From the NCBI GenBank assembly GCA_963277665.1, contig OY728160.1, positions 49,770,605-49,834,604 of the forward strand: DNA of 64,000 nucleotides, in the 5' to 3' direction. Origin of the DNA: Viscum album (Eukaryota; Streptophyta; Magnoliopsida; Santalales; Viscaceae). The stretch's first letter is position 1, and each line of letters begins with the position of its first letter. Made by a program: the position numbers and the translations under genes. The notes beneath the pieces are model-generated. The model did not search any database and was not told the origin of the DNA. It saw nothing but the letters and a program-made list of their open reading frames with translations. Positions 11,641 through 25,800 of the stretch are shown in pieces.

Positions 11641-14600
11641 GTCCAACATAGTCCCACTAGAAAAGAATAATCACATCAATTCTCAACTCTTCATATTTGA
11701 TTTACTCCATAAATTCCATAATCATCACAATATTTACTAAACCCCTACACATTTTAAAAGACCTACCATTTGATAAATCACATCTCATACTCATAAAGAG
11801 GATATTGTTCATCACTCAACCATGCTTTCCACCTCTATTACCCTTGTTCATCAAGACCATTTGGTCATTCTACTATAACATTGTAGATATCATTTCTCAC
11901 ACACCAGTCATATTAAGATGTACTATTCCCCACTAGAAAAAAACCCTTACTATTCCCCAGAGTAACCCCTTATCTGAGTAACACGTGATATAACATCAAG
12001 AGCCAGTTCCCATTTTCTATTATATGATCACAAAATGGTGTATAATTCCATCCTACTATCATATCATATCACATCACCATAGACACATGATCATCCAATG
12101 ATATAATTGATAACCCAAGATCCAACTCCATGCATCTGGGGAATTAAGGAGTCCAAGAACCCACTATAAAACATAAAAACCTATCAAAGTACTACATCAA
12201 ATGTTTCTCAAGGGATGGAAAATAGACATTTTTAAAAATGGACAACACCCACACCCAAAATACATCATAAGAAACCACTATGCATTTTCGTATATCATAT
12301 TGATCTCACCCCAAAGGTCATGTGACCTTTCACAAGTAAACCTTTTTATCCTAGAGATTTCCTAAAACCCAGGCATTATCATTCCTTACATTTCACTATA
12401 GCCAATCGTGCAAAAATGACCTCAAATATTACATTCATAAGGTTATTGTTGGGTCATACCAATACACTTACCATGTGATGTAAACAAAAATCACTCACTT
12501 ATACCAAGATAAGATAGAATTTGGATACCCTCTCTCAAAACAGTGCTCAATAGCCCTTTTTGGTACTCACATATAATACCAATAGGAATATACTTCCATT
12601 TTGAAGGAGATATTATCTAAATATATCTTGAATGTGATACATTTGAAAGAGTCATATTATACGATTAAGATATATAAATAGGAAAGGAATTAAATTTCAT
12701 TCCACTGAAATATTCTATCATATTGTAAAATGTTTGGGTATTTTAATTCATGGTTATACAACTACATTCTGCTACCTTTCCAAATAATATTGTGCAATTA
12801 GGTGATATTATATGGAGTAATATTGTAAGGTGAAATATATATCCTATGGTTTTGGAATCTGATTGAAAATAGTTATCATCCAAGATTCTTAAAATTTTCT
12901 ATCATCAAGTGAACTATTTCATAAAATTCATGGTAGTTTAATGCATTCATGAAACATTTTACAAGAACTAGCTGAGAAATTTACTCATGAGTTATAATGA
13001 ATGAGTAACGCCATGCTTCTAAGGAGAATTATCATTTGATATTTATAGGGTCTTACTACTATGTGATTGGGTATGTAAGATTGTCCAAGACTCAACCAAA
13101 ATTCTCTCATCCTGAATCTCTATTCTCCTACCTACTTTGACAAAAAGGTAGTAGATTTTAGTTGCGAATATAGCATCCCACTTGGAAAATTGGACATTAA
13201 ATAACCCTTGGATATAACTAGAGGGGATATATATTTTGGATTCCTCATGTTGATCTTTATCAATCATATAAAAAGATAGTGTAGTTAGAAAATGGTGTAA
13301 GGTACACATTTACTGGTTCCTCATTTTCAATATTAAATTTTCCATTTTTTGGTATGGTGATATTGGTTTAGGTTTATTAATATCTTCTAAAATACCTAAA
13401 ATGTGTTGTTAAATCCCCTAAAAACCAAAAAGTTGTATCAATTCTTACCATGCCTTAGATTCTGGAAATCAAGCTGAGAAATAATGTTTTCATAATCATA
13501 ATGCTTATATTATTACATGTCCTAAAATAAAACTCTGAAATAATTCTATCTATTTTAATCATGAATTTTGATTTAAGAATATCAGAACTATTTATTCTGT
13601 GCAAATACCATAGTTTTATATAGGTTTAAGCATATGATATCTATATGTCATGACCTATAATTGTACTACTGTGGGTTTCAAAAACATAGTGATTTGTCTA
13701 TGGAATTCCTGTGTATAATAAAATATGACTTGTTAATGTATTTAACAATTAGATTATTAGTTTTATAAATTTATTAATAGTGCTTAAAGGGTTTATGAAC
13801 TATATATTATCAATCGTATCTTATGATTGATTAATTATCAACAAATATAATTCAATGTGAAAAATTATATTTATTTATTTTAAATTATGAATATAATTAT
13901 ATTATATATAAACTATTTATAAATAATGATAAAGGTATATTAGGGATATTAATTAATTTATAATGAGTTTATAAATTAATTAATTATAAAATGTTTATTA
14001 TTAATTAATTAAATTTGTATTATCCATTTATTAATAAATATTCCATAATATTATGTGTTAATATTCAAATACATTTTATCAACATATGTAGAATGAATTA
14101 TGACATAGAAATAATGAATTTATTTAAAAATAATAAGATTAATTTTTAATAATTTTATAAATTATAAAATTAGGATAAATATTAAGTGTTTATATTTTTT
14201 ATTATGAATTGATCACAAATACTTATTTTTAATTTTTCAAATTATGGCCCATATTTAGAATAATATTCAGACCATGTCAAAAGTGTTTTTGTTGATTAAT
14301 TTGAGCAAGGATTGAATAATGCTAAGTATGTGATATTTAGATTATGTAAAATGTTAACATAATATAAATTAAACTATAAAAAGTCTATATTTCATGAAAT
14401 ATCCTATATTTAAATTTGAATTCCATATGATTATAATATAAAGGATTCATACTATGAAATGTATATAAAGTGTCTATATTCAAGATTATGGAATTTCCAT
14501 AATATTTAGATAATTTATAAAGTGTCTATAATTATCATTTATTTATGAATTGTTCTTAAATTTTTATCACGTGTTTAAATATATTAATTTCCTATTTATT

Positions 14601-14754
14601 TAAATGTTATTCTATTTTTATTATTCCTAGATATAAAATGAATATATTATGAATATATGTCTGTATTAGTTTAAAATTTTTAAACTACTTGTAGAGATTA
14701 TCATATATGGATCTAAGGAGTTACATGTTATGTATCATAATGGATTTAGTTTCT
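11641..14754. other. Long AT-rich unassigned stretch
   Basis: No recognised element. A minus-strand frame of 88 codons (13043-13309) has no motif I recognise. The DNA from about 13.7 to 14.7 kb is extremely AT-rich with many AATTAATTA phrases. It is probably old transposon or intergenic DNA. Confidence 0.4.
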
Positions 14755-15065
14755 AATTACCTCTATAAAAAAAGGCTTTTAGCCACATTTTTAGCTTTGT
14801 TTTCTCAAAACATGGAAAAAGTTTGATTAATCCATATTTTCATAGCCGTGTTTTCTAAAAACATGGCTAAATTTTAATATATCTTAATTTACCGCATTTT
14901 TTTATCCATGTTTTAAAATGTCACTAATTTTTAATGTAATCTAATTTTTAAACTCGACTAGTTTAGCTGTGTTTTAAAACATCACTAAACTAACCGTGTT
15001 TTAAAATGTCCTTAAATTATCCTTGTTTTAAAACATCGATAAATTAGTCACATATTGAAATGGAG
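14755..15065. mobile_element. CACTA-like subterminal repeat block (element E, left end)
   Basis: Starts with CTCTATAAAAAAAGGC then TTTTAGCCACATTTTTAGC, which resembles a decayed CACTA terminus. Palindromic units follow, such as TAGCCGTGTTTT...AAAACATGGCTA (14843-14868). The last three GTTTTAAAAC-type units are exactly 27 bases apart (14971, 14998, 15025). Arrays of short palindromes next to the ends are typical of CACTA elements. The first base is no longer a perfect CACTA, and the right end of the element was not found. Confidence 0.45.
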
Positions 15066-15068
15066 ATA

Positions 15069-15107
<39 letters not shown>

Positions 15108-15900
15108 ACACATATATACATAAAAATAAATTGATTTATTATATATATGTGTGTGTATTAATATATATATATATATAAATTAATATTTATTTATATAAAT
15201 AAATATATAAACTTATAAGTATTTATACACACACACAAAAATATATTAACATTAAATATATATATATGAATTTATAAATATAGTTATATTAATTTATACA
15301 TATGTATAAATATAATATATATATATATATATTAAATTATGAATATAATCGTATTAATTTTTACATCTGTATATATAAAATAATATAAATTTTTTATATT
15401 TATATATAATTATATAGTATTTATATATATTTATATAAATTTATATATTCATTTATGTGTGTTAATTAATATTTTAATATATAAATTTATATGTATTTAT
15501 ACACGCACACACAAATGCGTTAACATATAGTATAAATCTATATATATATAAATATTATTAATTGATGTCTATATTAATTTATATACATTAATATATTAAT
15601 TTACTAATGTGTGTGTGTTTTATTTTATCAATATAATCATATTAATTAATATATATATATATATAGTGTATGTGTGTGTGTCTACACATGCGTGCATGCA
15701 CAAACACATATATGACAACATTATGTAATATTAAAAATAATAGAAATGAATAATATATACATACATATATATATATATATTACTCATATATGTAATTTTT
15801 AATTTTATATAATACTTATTATATTATATTATATACACACAAAGACCGAATTATTTATAAATATATATACATACATACATACATATATATATATATAGAG
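15066..15900. repeat. (TA)n / (CA)n microsatellite tract
   Basis: About 0.8 kb of TATATA, with TGTG and ACAC blocks interspersed. A similar tract (27160-27910) lies just beyond element A, so the two look like halves of one tract split by that insertion. 15901-16074 holds AT-rich DNA with nothing recognisable. Confidence 0.85.
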
Positions 15901-16074
15901 GGGGGTGAGAGACATGTCGAAAGTAAACATGTAATATCATTACAAAAAACTAAAAAAAATATAAAAATATAAATAAATTAGATATTATGAATTATGTTTT
16001 AAAATATGATTATAATTAACTTGGTAATAACTACTAACTAAATGATCCTTATTAATAATTAATAAATAATAAGT

Positions 16075-16079
16075 ATAGA
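16075..16079. repeat. Target-site duplication of element A, left copy
   Basis: ATAGA, identical to 27133-27137 on the other side of the element. Five-base duplications are normal for gypsy-type integration. Confidence 0.85.
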
Positions 16080-17719
16080 TGTAAGGACCCGACCTTAAAC
16101 ATTACATAATCTTGAATTAAGCTAATAATTCATGTTGAGGATCTTTTAAGGTTTAGAGATTTAGATAATTAGGTTATAACTTATACATACAATTTGAATA
16201 GTATATGTAGACACTTCTACTCAGTATCAATTTTTTTCCATAAAATAAGAACACTTAAAAAAGAAACATGTTTAGTACAATGTTTTAAATAGTATGAATT
16301 TTCCTTGATCCCATCCTTGTCCCTATTCCAATTTAATTCCTATAAAAAACATTTCAAAAACATGGTATTAGCATAAAAATATCAGTAAGAGATTACATAA
16401 AGATGGAAAACTATTAGTTTTTTAAAACCACATATAAACCATGAATACTTTATCATATGTAATAATTTTTACCTTTAAGAAGTAGTAAATACTCTTCACT
16501 GAATAAAATCTCATTAATTTTCCTTTTGTAACCAAAATATTACCATAAAACCCATAGAGAACACACATAACATATAAAAGGTAAACTCGGGACATAATCA
16601 TACTGAAGTGGAATAATCATACGGTCTACTTCCACAAATCATTCCTACAAATGAAATAGTCATACGTACGACTTCCAAATCCAGTGCATTAAGGGTTATA
16701 ACATAACCAACAATCCCTGGATTATCATGTAACCACCCATCATTTGGTTTATCATGTAACCTCCTCTCAAATGTTTAAGTACCATCATTCAATCATCACA
16801 CATAAAAGACTAGAAATATCATCATTTAAATAATAAAAAATAATTTTCAATCAGAATAAATAATTTCAAGATATAGAAATAGTAAATCCATTCCCAAAAC
16901 CATTTTCAATACCAAAATCTATAAAAATGGTATATGGTATTTATTTTCCATTAAAAAACATCACGGCTTGTTAAGGAATCCAAATATCAAATAATGCTCA
17001 TGGCGGTGGAAAGGTCATTTTTGCGACATATATTAAAAAACATTCCTTTTTTAGTTTTTTAAAAAACTTCATTGAAAAAACATTCCCTTGGAATGAATGT
17101 AAAATTCGAAGTAGTTTATTATACATCCAGTAAAATAAGGAGGAGTATATTATCAAAACATGCCCCAATGATAAAAGATTGAGACGAAGTCCCTTAAAAA
17201 TATCATTTATTAAATTAAATAGACCAATAATGTGTATTCACTATAAGTACACATAATGTAAGTATAAATAAATGATATGATAAAAAAATTCATTTCTCAC
17301 AGAGTCATAGCATGACATAATGAAGAAGTAGAAAATTAACCCAAAGAATGGACATTGGGTTAAGAAGTTCCCTTACCTTGTGTCTGACTTGACTCGTTTA
17401 TTCTTTAATTTCAAAAATAAAATACTTAAGTTAATTTCTAATTTCATTAGAACATTTTTCAATTTTCTTATTCTATTTATCTAACTTATCACTTTGATAT
17501 AACAATCAAATAATTATTCATGTTAATATCGGTCATTTTGTCGATGTTCGATACTTCAGTAAAAAATGAACTTGTTATAATTACAAATTTTCCATCTGTT
17601 CAAAAGTAAATTATCTCCCGAATGATATTCATTATTTCAATATCATATATATAATATATATCCATTATATATATAGTTATAATATTTCATAACATTTGGA
17701 TATAATAAATGAAATGCAT

Positions 17720-17757
17720 CGTTCATGGAGACGGTAAGCCATACGTACGGATGAACG
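17720..17757 (-). promoter_or_regulatory. Leader hairpin (ACTACCG type) in element A
   Basis: The outer stem is CGTTCAT (17720-17726) with ATGAACG (17751-17757). On the sense strand the inner stem is ATGG with CCGT around a CTTA loop. In element B the corresponding outer stem is CGTTCG.../...CGAACG, so a G-C pair there is an A-T pair here. This is a compensatory change that keeps the fold. Confidence 0.5.
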
Positions 17758-17921
17758 CTACTTTCATTCATTTTTCATATTTAAAGGAATGAAAACTAAA
17801 TGATACATAGGTATATTATTAATATATTATAATATTTATGTTATATATGATATATATTTTCATTAATTTCATCCTTTATATGTTTCTTTTATTGCATGAA
17901 TGAGTCATAACACTTTGAGGG

Positions 17922-17934
17922 GGAGGTAGTCTCC
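17922..17934 (-). promoter_or_regulatory. Second ACTAC-type hairpin in element A 3' LTR
   Basis: GGAG (17922-17925) pairs with CTCC (17931-17934) around a five-base loop. It is homologous to GCGG-ACTA-CCGC in element B (55706-55717) and GCGG-AAGT-CCGC in the other LTR of A (24709-24720, plus-strand reading). Pairing is kept although the bases differ. Confidence 0.45.
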
Positions 17935-18481
17935 ACTTCCTCAAATGAAATTATCGTATTTATAGAACATGAAAATCATAATGGTATGTTCTAAATGAGA
18001 ATTAAATTAGAATAAACATAATATAAATATCATAAATATCATATATAATTAAATTTCTATCATAATGGCTACCATAAGTGGTGGTAGAGAATATTGAACA
18101 GTCATCGTTTTATGAGGCAGTAGTTCACTATCCACAGAAATAGTATGTTCTATACCCATTAGACGGTGGTGTGTTTAAGTTTAGTTTTAAAAATTATCAT
18201 AAAAACAACCTAGTATATTTATTATACTGTTTTTCTTCTATAAAGAAAGAATAATAAGATCATAGGGAGTGGAGAAGGAAAAATAATGGAACGAAACTTG
18301 AGAGAAGACATTTCCTCAAATCGGGTAACTTCTTTTGATTTGAGGAAAAGGGATTTTGTGAAATGCCTTATTCCTAGGGTAATGATTCTAGTATGAATAT
18401 AGGAAACTTGTGAGATTTTTTTTTAGGTTTTATGAACCAAGGGGGCTTCAGAGGTGTGAGTAAGAGTTAGATGTGGTGTCC

Positions 18482-18488
18482 TTTTATA
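18482..18488 (-). promoter_or_regulatory. TATA box, 3' LTR of element A
   Basis: Minus-strand TATAAAA, flanked by the GTGCCCCTCC phrase conserved in the LTRs of B and C. Confidence 0.65.
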
Positions 18489-20348
18489 AGATCGAGGAGG
18501 GGCACTTTTGGAATGTTTAAATGTATTATTTAATTATTAATTAATTTTAGAATTATAATAACATAAAAGTGATATATTAATAATATCAGATGATTATGGC
18601 TTGGGATCCTTTTTTCAAACTGGTTTTATAAAAGTTTAGGTCACAAATGTAATCTTATCTTTTAGCTTTAACACTAAGTTAACTAATTCATCTTTTACCA
18701 TGTCTTCTTTATATTCATAATACATGGTTAATATGTTTACTATAAAATGAAAATAGATTCTCAAGTTGTTAATTAATGAAATTTTCAAAATTATATAAGT
18801 TATTTGGCCGAATATTATATTTTTAGGACAATTATATGACTTTCTAAAACAGTATTTGCTTTAAAAACCCAATTATGTCAATTTTTATACTTTTAATATC
18901 ATGACTTTTTAAATATCCATAACAAATTTATTAATTCGATAAAACATAATTAATTAAAATATAACAAGTCATAATAATAAATAAAATTATTTTATGGAAT
19001 AAAATGTTTCAAAAGAAATTTATTTCAATTTTTATAATCTCATTTATTTAAAACATTCATTAATAAGGTAATCACTATATCATCATTGTCCCATAAAAAA
19101 TTTATTTATATTATGTCTAAAAATAATAAATAAAAAACCATTATGTAGTAATTTTTTTATATTTCTAATGACTATTTATATTTGAATATATAACTTATAT
19201 AATCATATATGAAAACTATTTTAGTAAAAGATACATGTTTAGGTTATACTTTTTCTTAACATTAAATTAAAAGTAATTAAATGTCATTTTCAGACACAAG
19301 TGGCTCCATGGGGTCCTAAAATCGACCCAAGTATTATAATGGTTTTACATATCTCATAAAATTGGGTTAGGAAAATTGTTAGGGTAATTTAATATTATTA
19401 TAATAATATTTTTACCCTTATTTTCCAGATTTACCCGTTAACTATGGTAAATAAAATATTTACTAATGTTAACATTCATAATGTATAATAATAAAAGGTA
19501 CATATTTACAAAAATTTTACCTCCTGATTAAAAATATAGAATCAATTTTTCCATATTCAAAAAACAGAAGTTGCAGAAATTAATTTAAAATTAATTCATG
19601 TTTTCAAAACCAAAAAGCGTGTTTTACGATGTAAAAACTACCAAAATATTGGTATGTGTTTATGTCCAATATTAAAGTGAAATTATTTCCAATGAAAAAA
19701 ATTGTATTAAATGATAAAAATATAATCTAATTATACTTTAAAACCAATTAAAAGTATAATATAATCATATAAATAAATTAGATGAAAAGATAGTTATGAC
19801 ATAAATGCAATATTTTTCACTATTCATTAAAAATGAACTTTATCAAAAAAAATACCAAAAATTTACCGAAAGTAAATATTTATGTCCATATTATAAATAA
19901 GAAGTTTATTTTGTCAAATATAGTATATAAAATTGAAAAAAACAATATTTAAAAAGGGTTCTCCGTCAAAAGGTGATAAATCGGCCTTTTAAAAATATTA
20001 AAGTATTTCATGCTTAAAATCAGATTCGTTCTTATTTTAAGCCTCTAAAATTTATTAAATAAATGTAAAGACATTTAACAGACATGTTTAATAATAATTT
20101 AGTTAGTTATTTTCTTTCCCAATAATACAATGGCTATGTGTTAAATACCATTTAAAATAATAATATTATTATATTATTTTTCGGTATAACTCAAACTTTT
20201 GGGAAACATAAGATTTAAAAGAAACTCATTGGTGCATGTCAAGTATGATATCGAAAAATAATAATTATTTAACATAAAATTAATATCTTATTCATAAATA
20301 TTAAAATATATGAAAAGGTATTATTCTATAAATACCTAGGTCATTACA

Positions 20349-20365
20349 TCCTTCCCCCCTTTTGG
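20349..20365 (-). other. Polypurine tract of element A
   Basis: Minus-strand CCAAAAGGGGGGAAGGA abuts the 3' LTR start. It is the plus-strand DNA primer site of the element. Confidence 0.8.
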
Positions 20366-21494
20366 AAATTGTGTCTTCACAATTTTAAAATTGGGCTTGG
20401 AAACTTCATTTAATGTCCCACATCGGAAAAATATTCAATAAAACAATCACTTTAAAAGAAAGAAAAATAAGTACAAAGGTCACCAAGATAACCTATAATA
20501 TGATTCCATTTAAGAAAACATGGATATAGAAGAGAAACTAACCATCAAGATCTGATGGAGAATGATATAAAAGATGATTAAGAGAAAGTTATCCACTAGA
20601 AAATCACAAACTTGTGATTGGTTAAATGGACATTGATTCCCTAGTAAAAAATGAAAACAGAAAAATATTTTGTTTTCAGTTCCTTTTTGAAAAGTTAAAT
20701 AATTTATTTATGAGCTACACTAATTACATAAGTAAACATACTTACTTTTCATATAGACTTTCATCCTTTAATAAATTTCTACCACAAACTCATCTTTTCT
20801 CCAAATGATGAGTATTCAAGGTGACTTGGTCACATCAAAAGAACTATAATAAACTTCTATAAAGTCACATGATCCAAAAAATATGAACTATATATTAACC
20901 AAACCCAAAATGGTTAGTATAAGGTCACATAATCCTCAAAAGGATAATCTCATGTAAAAAAATATACAACTCTTAAACTCCAAAAATCAAAAAATAGTAC
21001 CCAAAGTTAAACAAAGACCATTAAATTCCCAATTGTCATTACAATTATTCAATATAATCCAAACTATCATTGAAACCAAAAAATCTAAAAATTTTAATCA
21101 CATAGTCTTCCATAGTAAATCATAACATTTATCTCCAAATAAAATAAAATACTCTTAATGTCTCATATTGAAGTGTAATTAACATTATCATGTATTCTCT
21201 ATGATAGGTTTATCATTTCCATAAATAACCCAAATCTCTATATGTCCATAATAAAAACATAGATTCTACCAGAATAAAATTTCAACCATTACTCCACAAA
21301 TGAAATCCCATAGTATTCTATTTTCCTTAGTCATAATGTGTTCCCAAAAAGAGATAATGTATTCCAAAATAGCTTTTATCCCTTAATAACCAAATCATTT
21401 TCCTATACTAAAGATATCCATTTTATAAAACATAAGTTTTTAAAATAGACTTATTTTTGTTTCATAAAATCATTTATCTAAAAATAATTTGTTA

Positions 21495-21640
21495 TACTAA
21501 CCAGGGACTTCATGTAATCTAGTGGCAGGTGATAAATCCTAGTCACACATTGGTTGTGGGTTCGATTCCTACAGCATTATCCGACACGATGGTTTGTCAC
21601 ATGGTCTGCGTGTTTTCCTTTTTCAAAAACTTAATAATTA
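21495..21640 (+). repeat. tRNA-like (SINE-type) module in element A
   Basis: The A box TAATCTAGTGG (21515-21525) and a canonical B box GGTTCGATTCC (21559-21569) are separated by 33 bases, the spacing of a tRNA gene. The module starts near CCAGGGACTTCATG. It is antisense to element A, as are the related modules in B and C to their hosts. It is not a full tRNA: no convincing acceptor stem closes it. Confidence 0.65.
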
Positions 21641-22039
21641 TAATAACATTAAAAAATGAGATAAAATTATTAAAAATATCCATCACATGTTTTAACCTCA
21701 TAGGTTATTTCATACCTCACATTTTTCATACCAAAAACTAATAACCCATAATTGCCTCAAAAACAAAAGAACACATGAACCCCTAAGGTTATCCATTTTT
21801 TCCATACAAGAAAAGATAATTCTTCCTCTAATAACATTCTCACATATCAAACTTCAAGGTTACACATACTAGAAAAAGTATTCAAAATAATCCTATCATT
21901 AGTATACTTAAACATATCGTCATCCATAGATCCAACATAAGTATTAAATTCCTAGATATATTAATCATTGAACACTATTTATGATCCTTTATCCATGTTT
22001 TTCATATTTTTCATTAATTTTACTTTCTATTAAAAAAAT

Positions 22040-22420
22040 TCATATATAATGACCTATGATTTTAGAAATTTCAAAACATGAGCTAATAAATAATCCATAC
22101 CTTTTATAGGTCATTTGCAGTTTTCTCATCTTCAATTGGAATGTCATTAGACATTGGTAAACATATATTTGTATGATTATGATGATCTCATTACTTAACC
22201 TTCTTTGAAAGACATATATTTGTATAATGACTATGCACACAACATTTAAAACCTTCGATTGATCCTTCCGAAAGAAATTCTTTCCATTTCTTAGAGTCAG
22301 CTGGATGTTTCCTTTTTCATGGAAGGTTATTACTTGATGACCATCATTATCACATTTTAAACATCTTGACATCCCTTTAAAGAATTTTCCTAAGTGTTTC
22401 TTTACACATCCATGACACAT
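22040..22420 (-). pseudogene. Decayed nucleocapsid-like gag of element A
   Basis: A 126-codon frame whose first 33 residues align with the knuckle region of element B's gag. The first knuckle keeps C2, C5 and H9, but the last Cys is Phe13. The second keeps C20, C23 and H28, but its last Cys is Phe33. The third is not recognisable. The frame is open a little upstream of the ATG, so this Met is internal to the original protein. Loss of key Cys residues and the low-complexity tail indicate a pseudogene. The original would be an RNA-binding nucleocapsid. Confidence 0.65.
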
Positions 22421-22879
22421 AGGTTTTTTAATTTAATTAACTATATGATTATTACCTGAACATCAATTGGGATTCGTTTCTCTCATATATAATGCCCTAG
22501 AAAAATCAGTAAGGTTCATGTGGTCAATCACGATTCTAGATAGTTGGTTAATAATAACAACAAGATTTATAATTGAACCTCCCATTTCATTTTGTTTCTC
22601 ATTCAGAAAAGAACCACAGTTTCATTCACATCCATTGTTACTTTAGTGCCTCATATATCCAGCCACTTACTAAAACCAAAATGGTCGGTGTGAGTATATA
22701 ATTAAAATAGTCATATACTATATGATGAGGAGGGTAAACACTAAGATATACTTATTCATTTTATCATAAGCTCATTCGATTTATTTTAAATAACTATGAC
22801 TCTTTATAATATTCTAACCATTATGGTTATGTCACATGTGATTGAATTACAACATAACCTCTAAAGGTATCTAAACCAA

Positions 22880-22891
22880 CCTATGATATCA
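22880..22891 (-). other. Degenerate primer-binding site of element A
   Basis: Minus-strand TGATATCATAGG corresponds to TGGTATCAGAGG in element B. It is complementary to the 3' end of initiator tRNA-Met with a few changes, and lies two bases after the 5' LTR. Confidence 0.65.
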
Positions 22892-22893
22892 AC

Positions 22894-25800
22894 TATAAAG
22901 ACAGAGGCTTAAAAATTACATAATCTTTAATTCAGTTAATAATTCATATTGAAGTTCTTTTCAGGTTTATATCTTTATAAAATTATTTCAAAACTTATAC
23001 ATAAAATTAGAATATTACATGTAGACACTACCACTTAGTATCCGATTTTTGTCATAAAACAAAAACTCATAAGAATAAACATGTTTAGTTCCATGTTTTA
23101 AATAGCATGAATTTTCTTTGATTCATGTTAAAAACATTCCAAAAACTTGGTATGAGAATAAAAACCTCACTGAGGGAAAACATAAAGGAGGAAAACTGTT
23201 AGTTTTTCAAAACAACATGTAAACTATGAATACTTTATCATAAGAAATACTTTTCAACGTTATGTAGTAGTAAATACTATTCACTGAATAAAATATCATT
23301 GCATACCCTTTTTTAACCAAAATATTACCATAATACCCATAGAGAGCACACATAACATATAAAATGTAAACTTCGGACATAATCATACTCGAATTGAATA
23401 ACCATATGATCGACATCCACAAAAAATTCTAACAAATGGAATAGTCATACAGACGAATTCTAAACCCAATTCCTCGGGGGTTATAACATAACCACCCATA
23501 TGTGGTTTATCATAGAACCACCTGTCATTTGGTTTATCATGTAACCACCTGTCAAATGTACAAGTACTATTATATAATCATTACACATAAAAGATTAAAA
23601 ATATCAAAATTTCAATCATAAAATTTCATTTGAAATCACAAGAAATAATTTTAAGATATTGAAACATTAAATACACTCTCAAACCTATTTTTTGTAATAA
23701 AATTTTTAAAAAAGGGTATATGGTATTTATTTTATATTTAAAACATCATGGATTGTTATGGGAGCCAAGTATCAAATAATTCTTGCAGTGGAAGAATGGT
23801 CGTTGTCACCAAATATATTAAAAAACATTCCTTTTTTTCATTTAGTAAAATGTTTCATAGATAAAATAATACCTTTTAATTAACTTAAAAGTAAAATGGC
23901 TTTATTATACACCCTGTAAGATAACGAGGTGTATATTATCAAAACATGCCCTAGTGAATGAAGATTGTGACGAAGTCCCTTAAAAATATCATTTCGTAAA
24001 TAAAATAGATTGATAATTTTTATTCAAAATAAGTATAAATAAATAATTTATAAATAAAATATATGATATCAAAATTCATTTCACATATATTCACAGCACA
24101 ACATAATCATGAAGTAGAAAATTAACCCAAGGAATGGAAATTGGGTTAAGAAGTTCCCTTACCTCATGTCTGACTTGACTCGTTTGTTCTTTAATTTCCT
24201 AAATAATAAACTTACATTAATTTATACTTTCTTCAGAACCATTTTATGTTTTATTATTCCTTACATAACACTTATAACCTTGCTATAAAAATCATATAAT
24301 TATTCAAGTTCATATCGGTCATTCTGTCATTGTTTGGTACTTCAGTCAAAAATGAACATGTTATAATTACAAATTATCCATGTGGTCAATATTAAATTAT
24401 CTCCAAAATGATATTCATGATTTAGATATCATAGATATCATATATATATAGTATATATGTATTAATAACATTCCATAACATTTTTATATAAGAAATGAAA
24501 TGCATTATTCATGGAGATGGTAAGTTGTACATACACATAGACGCTACTTTCATTTATTTTTCATATTTAAGGTAAGGAAAACTAAATGATACATAGGTAA
24601 ATTATAACTCTATTATAATTTATATGTTATGTATGTTACATAATTTCATTAATTATATTTTTTATATGTTCCATGTATAGAATGAAGGAGTCATATCACT
24701 TTGAGGGGGCGGAAGTCCGCACTTCCTCAAATGAACTTAGCGTATTTATAGAACCTTAAAAGAATAAAAGTATGTTCTAAATGGGAAATAAAGTATAATA
24801 GAGATAAAATAAATATCTTTTATATCATATATATTTATATTTCCACTATAATTTCAACCAGTATAGGTGTTAGTAGAAGATTGAACAATCATCATTTCGT
24901 GAGGCAGTAGTTCACCGTCCACAGAAATAGTATGTTTTATACCAATTAGACGAAGGTGTGTGTAAGTGGAGTTTGAATACTTATCATAAAAACAATATAG
25001 TATACTAAGGATAATAGTTTTGTTATATAAAAAAATAATAATAATACCAAAGAAGTGGAGAAGGAAAAATAATGAAATGAAACTTGAGAGAAGACATTAG
25101 CTCAAATCGTGTAACTTCTTTTAATTTTGAGCCAAAGGGATTTCGTGAACTGCCTTATGCATATGGGATGGTTTTTAAGAGGAATATAGAAATGTTGGGA
25201 GATTATTTTTGTAGAGATTGAATGATCCAAGTGGGACTGAGATGTATGATTAAGGGTTATTAATGGTTTCCTTTTATAATAGGGAGGAGGGATACTTTAG
25301 AAAAGTTTGAAAGTATTATTTTTTATTAATTTATTTAATAATTATAATAATAAAAAAGTGATATATTTTGAATATAATGTTATTATGGGTCCAAATACTA
25401 TCATCCAATGGGTTTTAGACAAGTTTAGGTCACAAATTTAACCTTACCTTTTTGCTTTAAACCTTAGTAAACTAATTTAACTTTTACCATGTCTTCTTGT
25501 ATAATCATAATATATGGTTAATATATATGCTATAAAATTCCCATAGAACCTGAAGTGGTTCATTAATGACATGTTATAAATTATATAAGTTTTTTTATGA
25601 ATCTTATATTTTTAGGAATAATATATCATTTAATAAAAAAGTATTTGTTTTAAAAATTCATTTATGTCAATTTTTATACTATTCATATCATGAATTTTTA
25701 AAAATCCATAACAACATGATTAATTCGAAAAAACAAAATTAATTAAAATATAGAAAGTAATAACCATCCATAAAATTATTTTATGGAAAAATTAGTTTCA

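Larger units (their letters stand above)
16080..20348 (-). repeat. 3' LTR of element A (4,269 bp)
   Basis: Minus-strand ends are TGTAATGACCTAGG (at 20348) and GGTCGGGTCCTTACA (at 16080). It contains the TATA box, a splice-like AAG|GTAAGG (5' site at 17377/17376) and leader hairpins at 17720-17757 and 17922-17934 homologous to those of element B. Confidence 0.85.

Noticed and set aside
11932..11950. CACTAGAAAAAAACCC as a transposon terminus
   Set aside because: No subterminal repeats, no partner end, and a similar CACTAGAAAAG occurs nearby by chance at about 11657.
13043..13309. 88-codon minus-strand frame in the unassigned 11.6-14.7 kb stretch
   Set aside because: No recognisable domain and no supporting context; consistent with chance or an unidentifiable old repeat.
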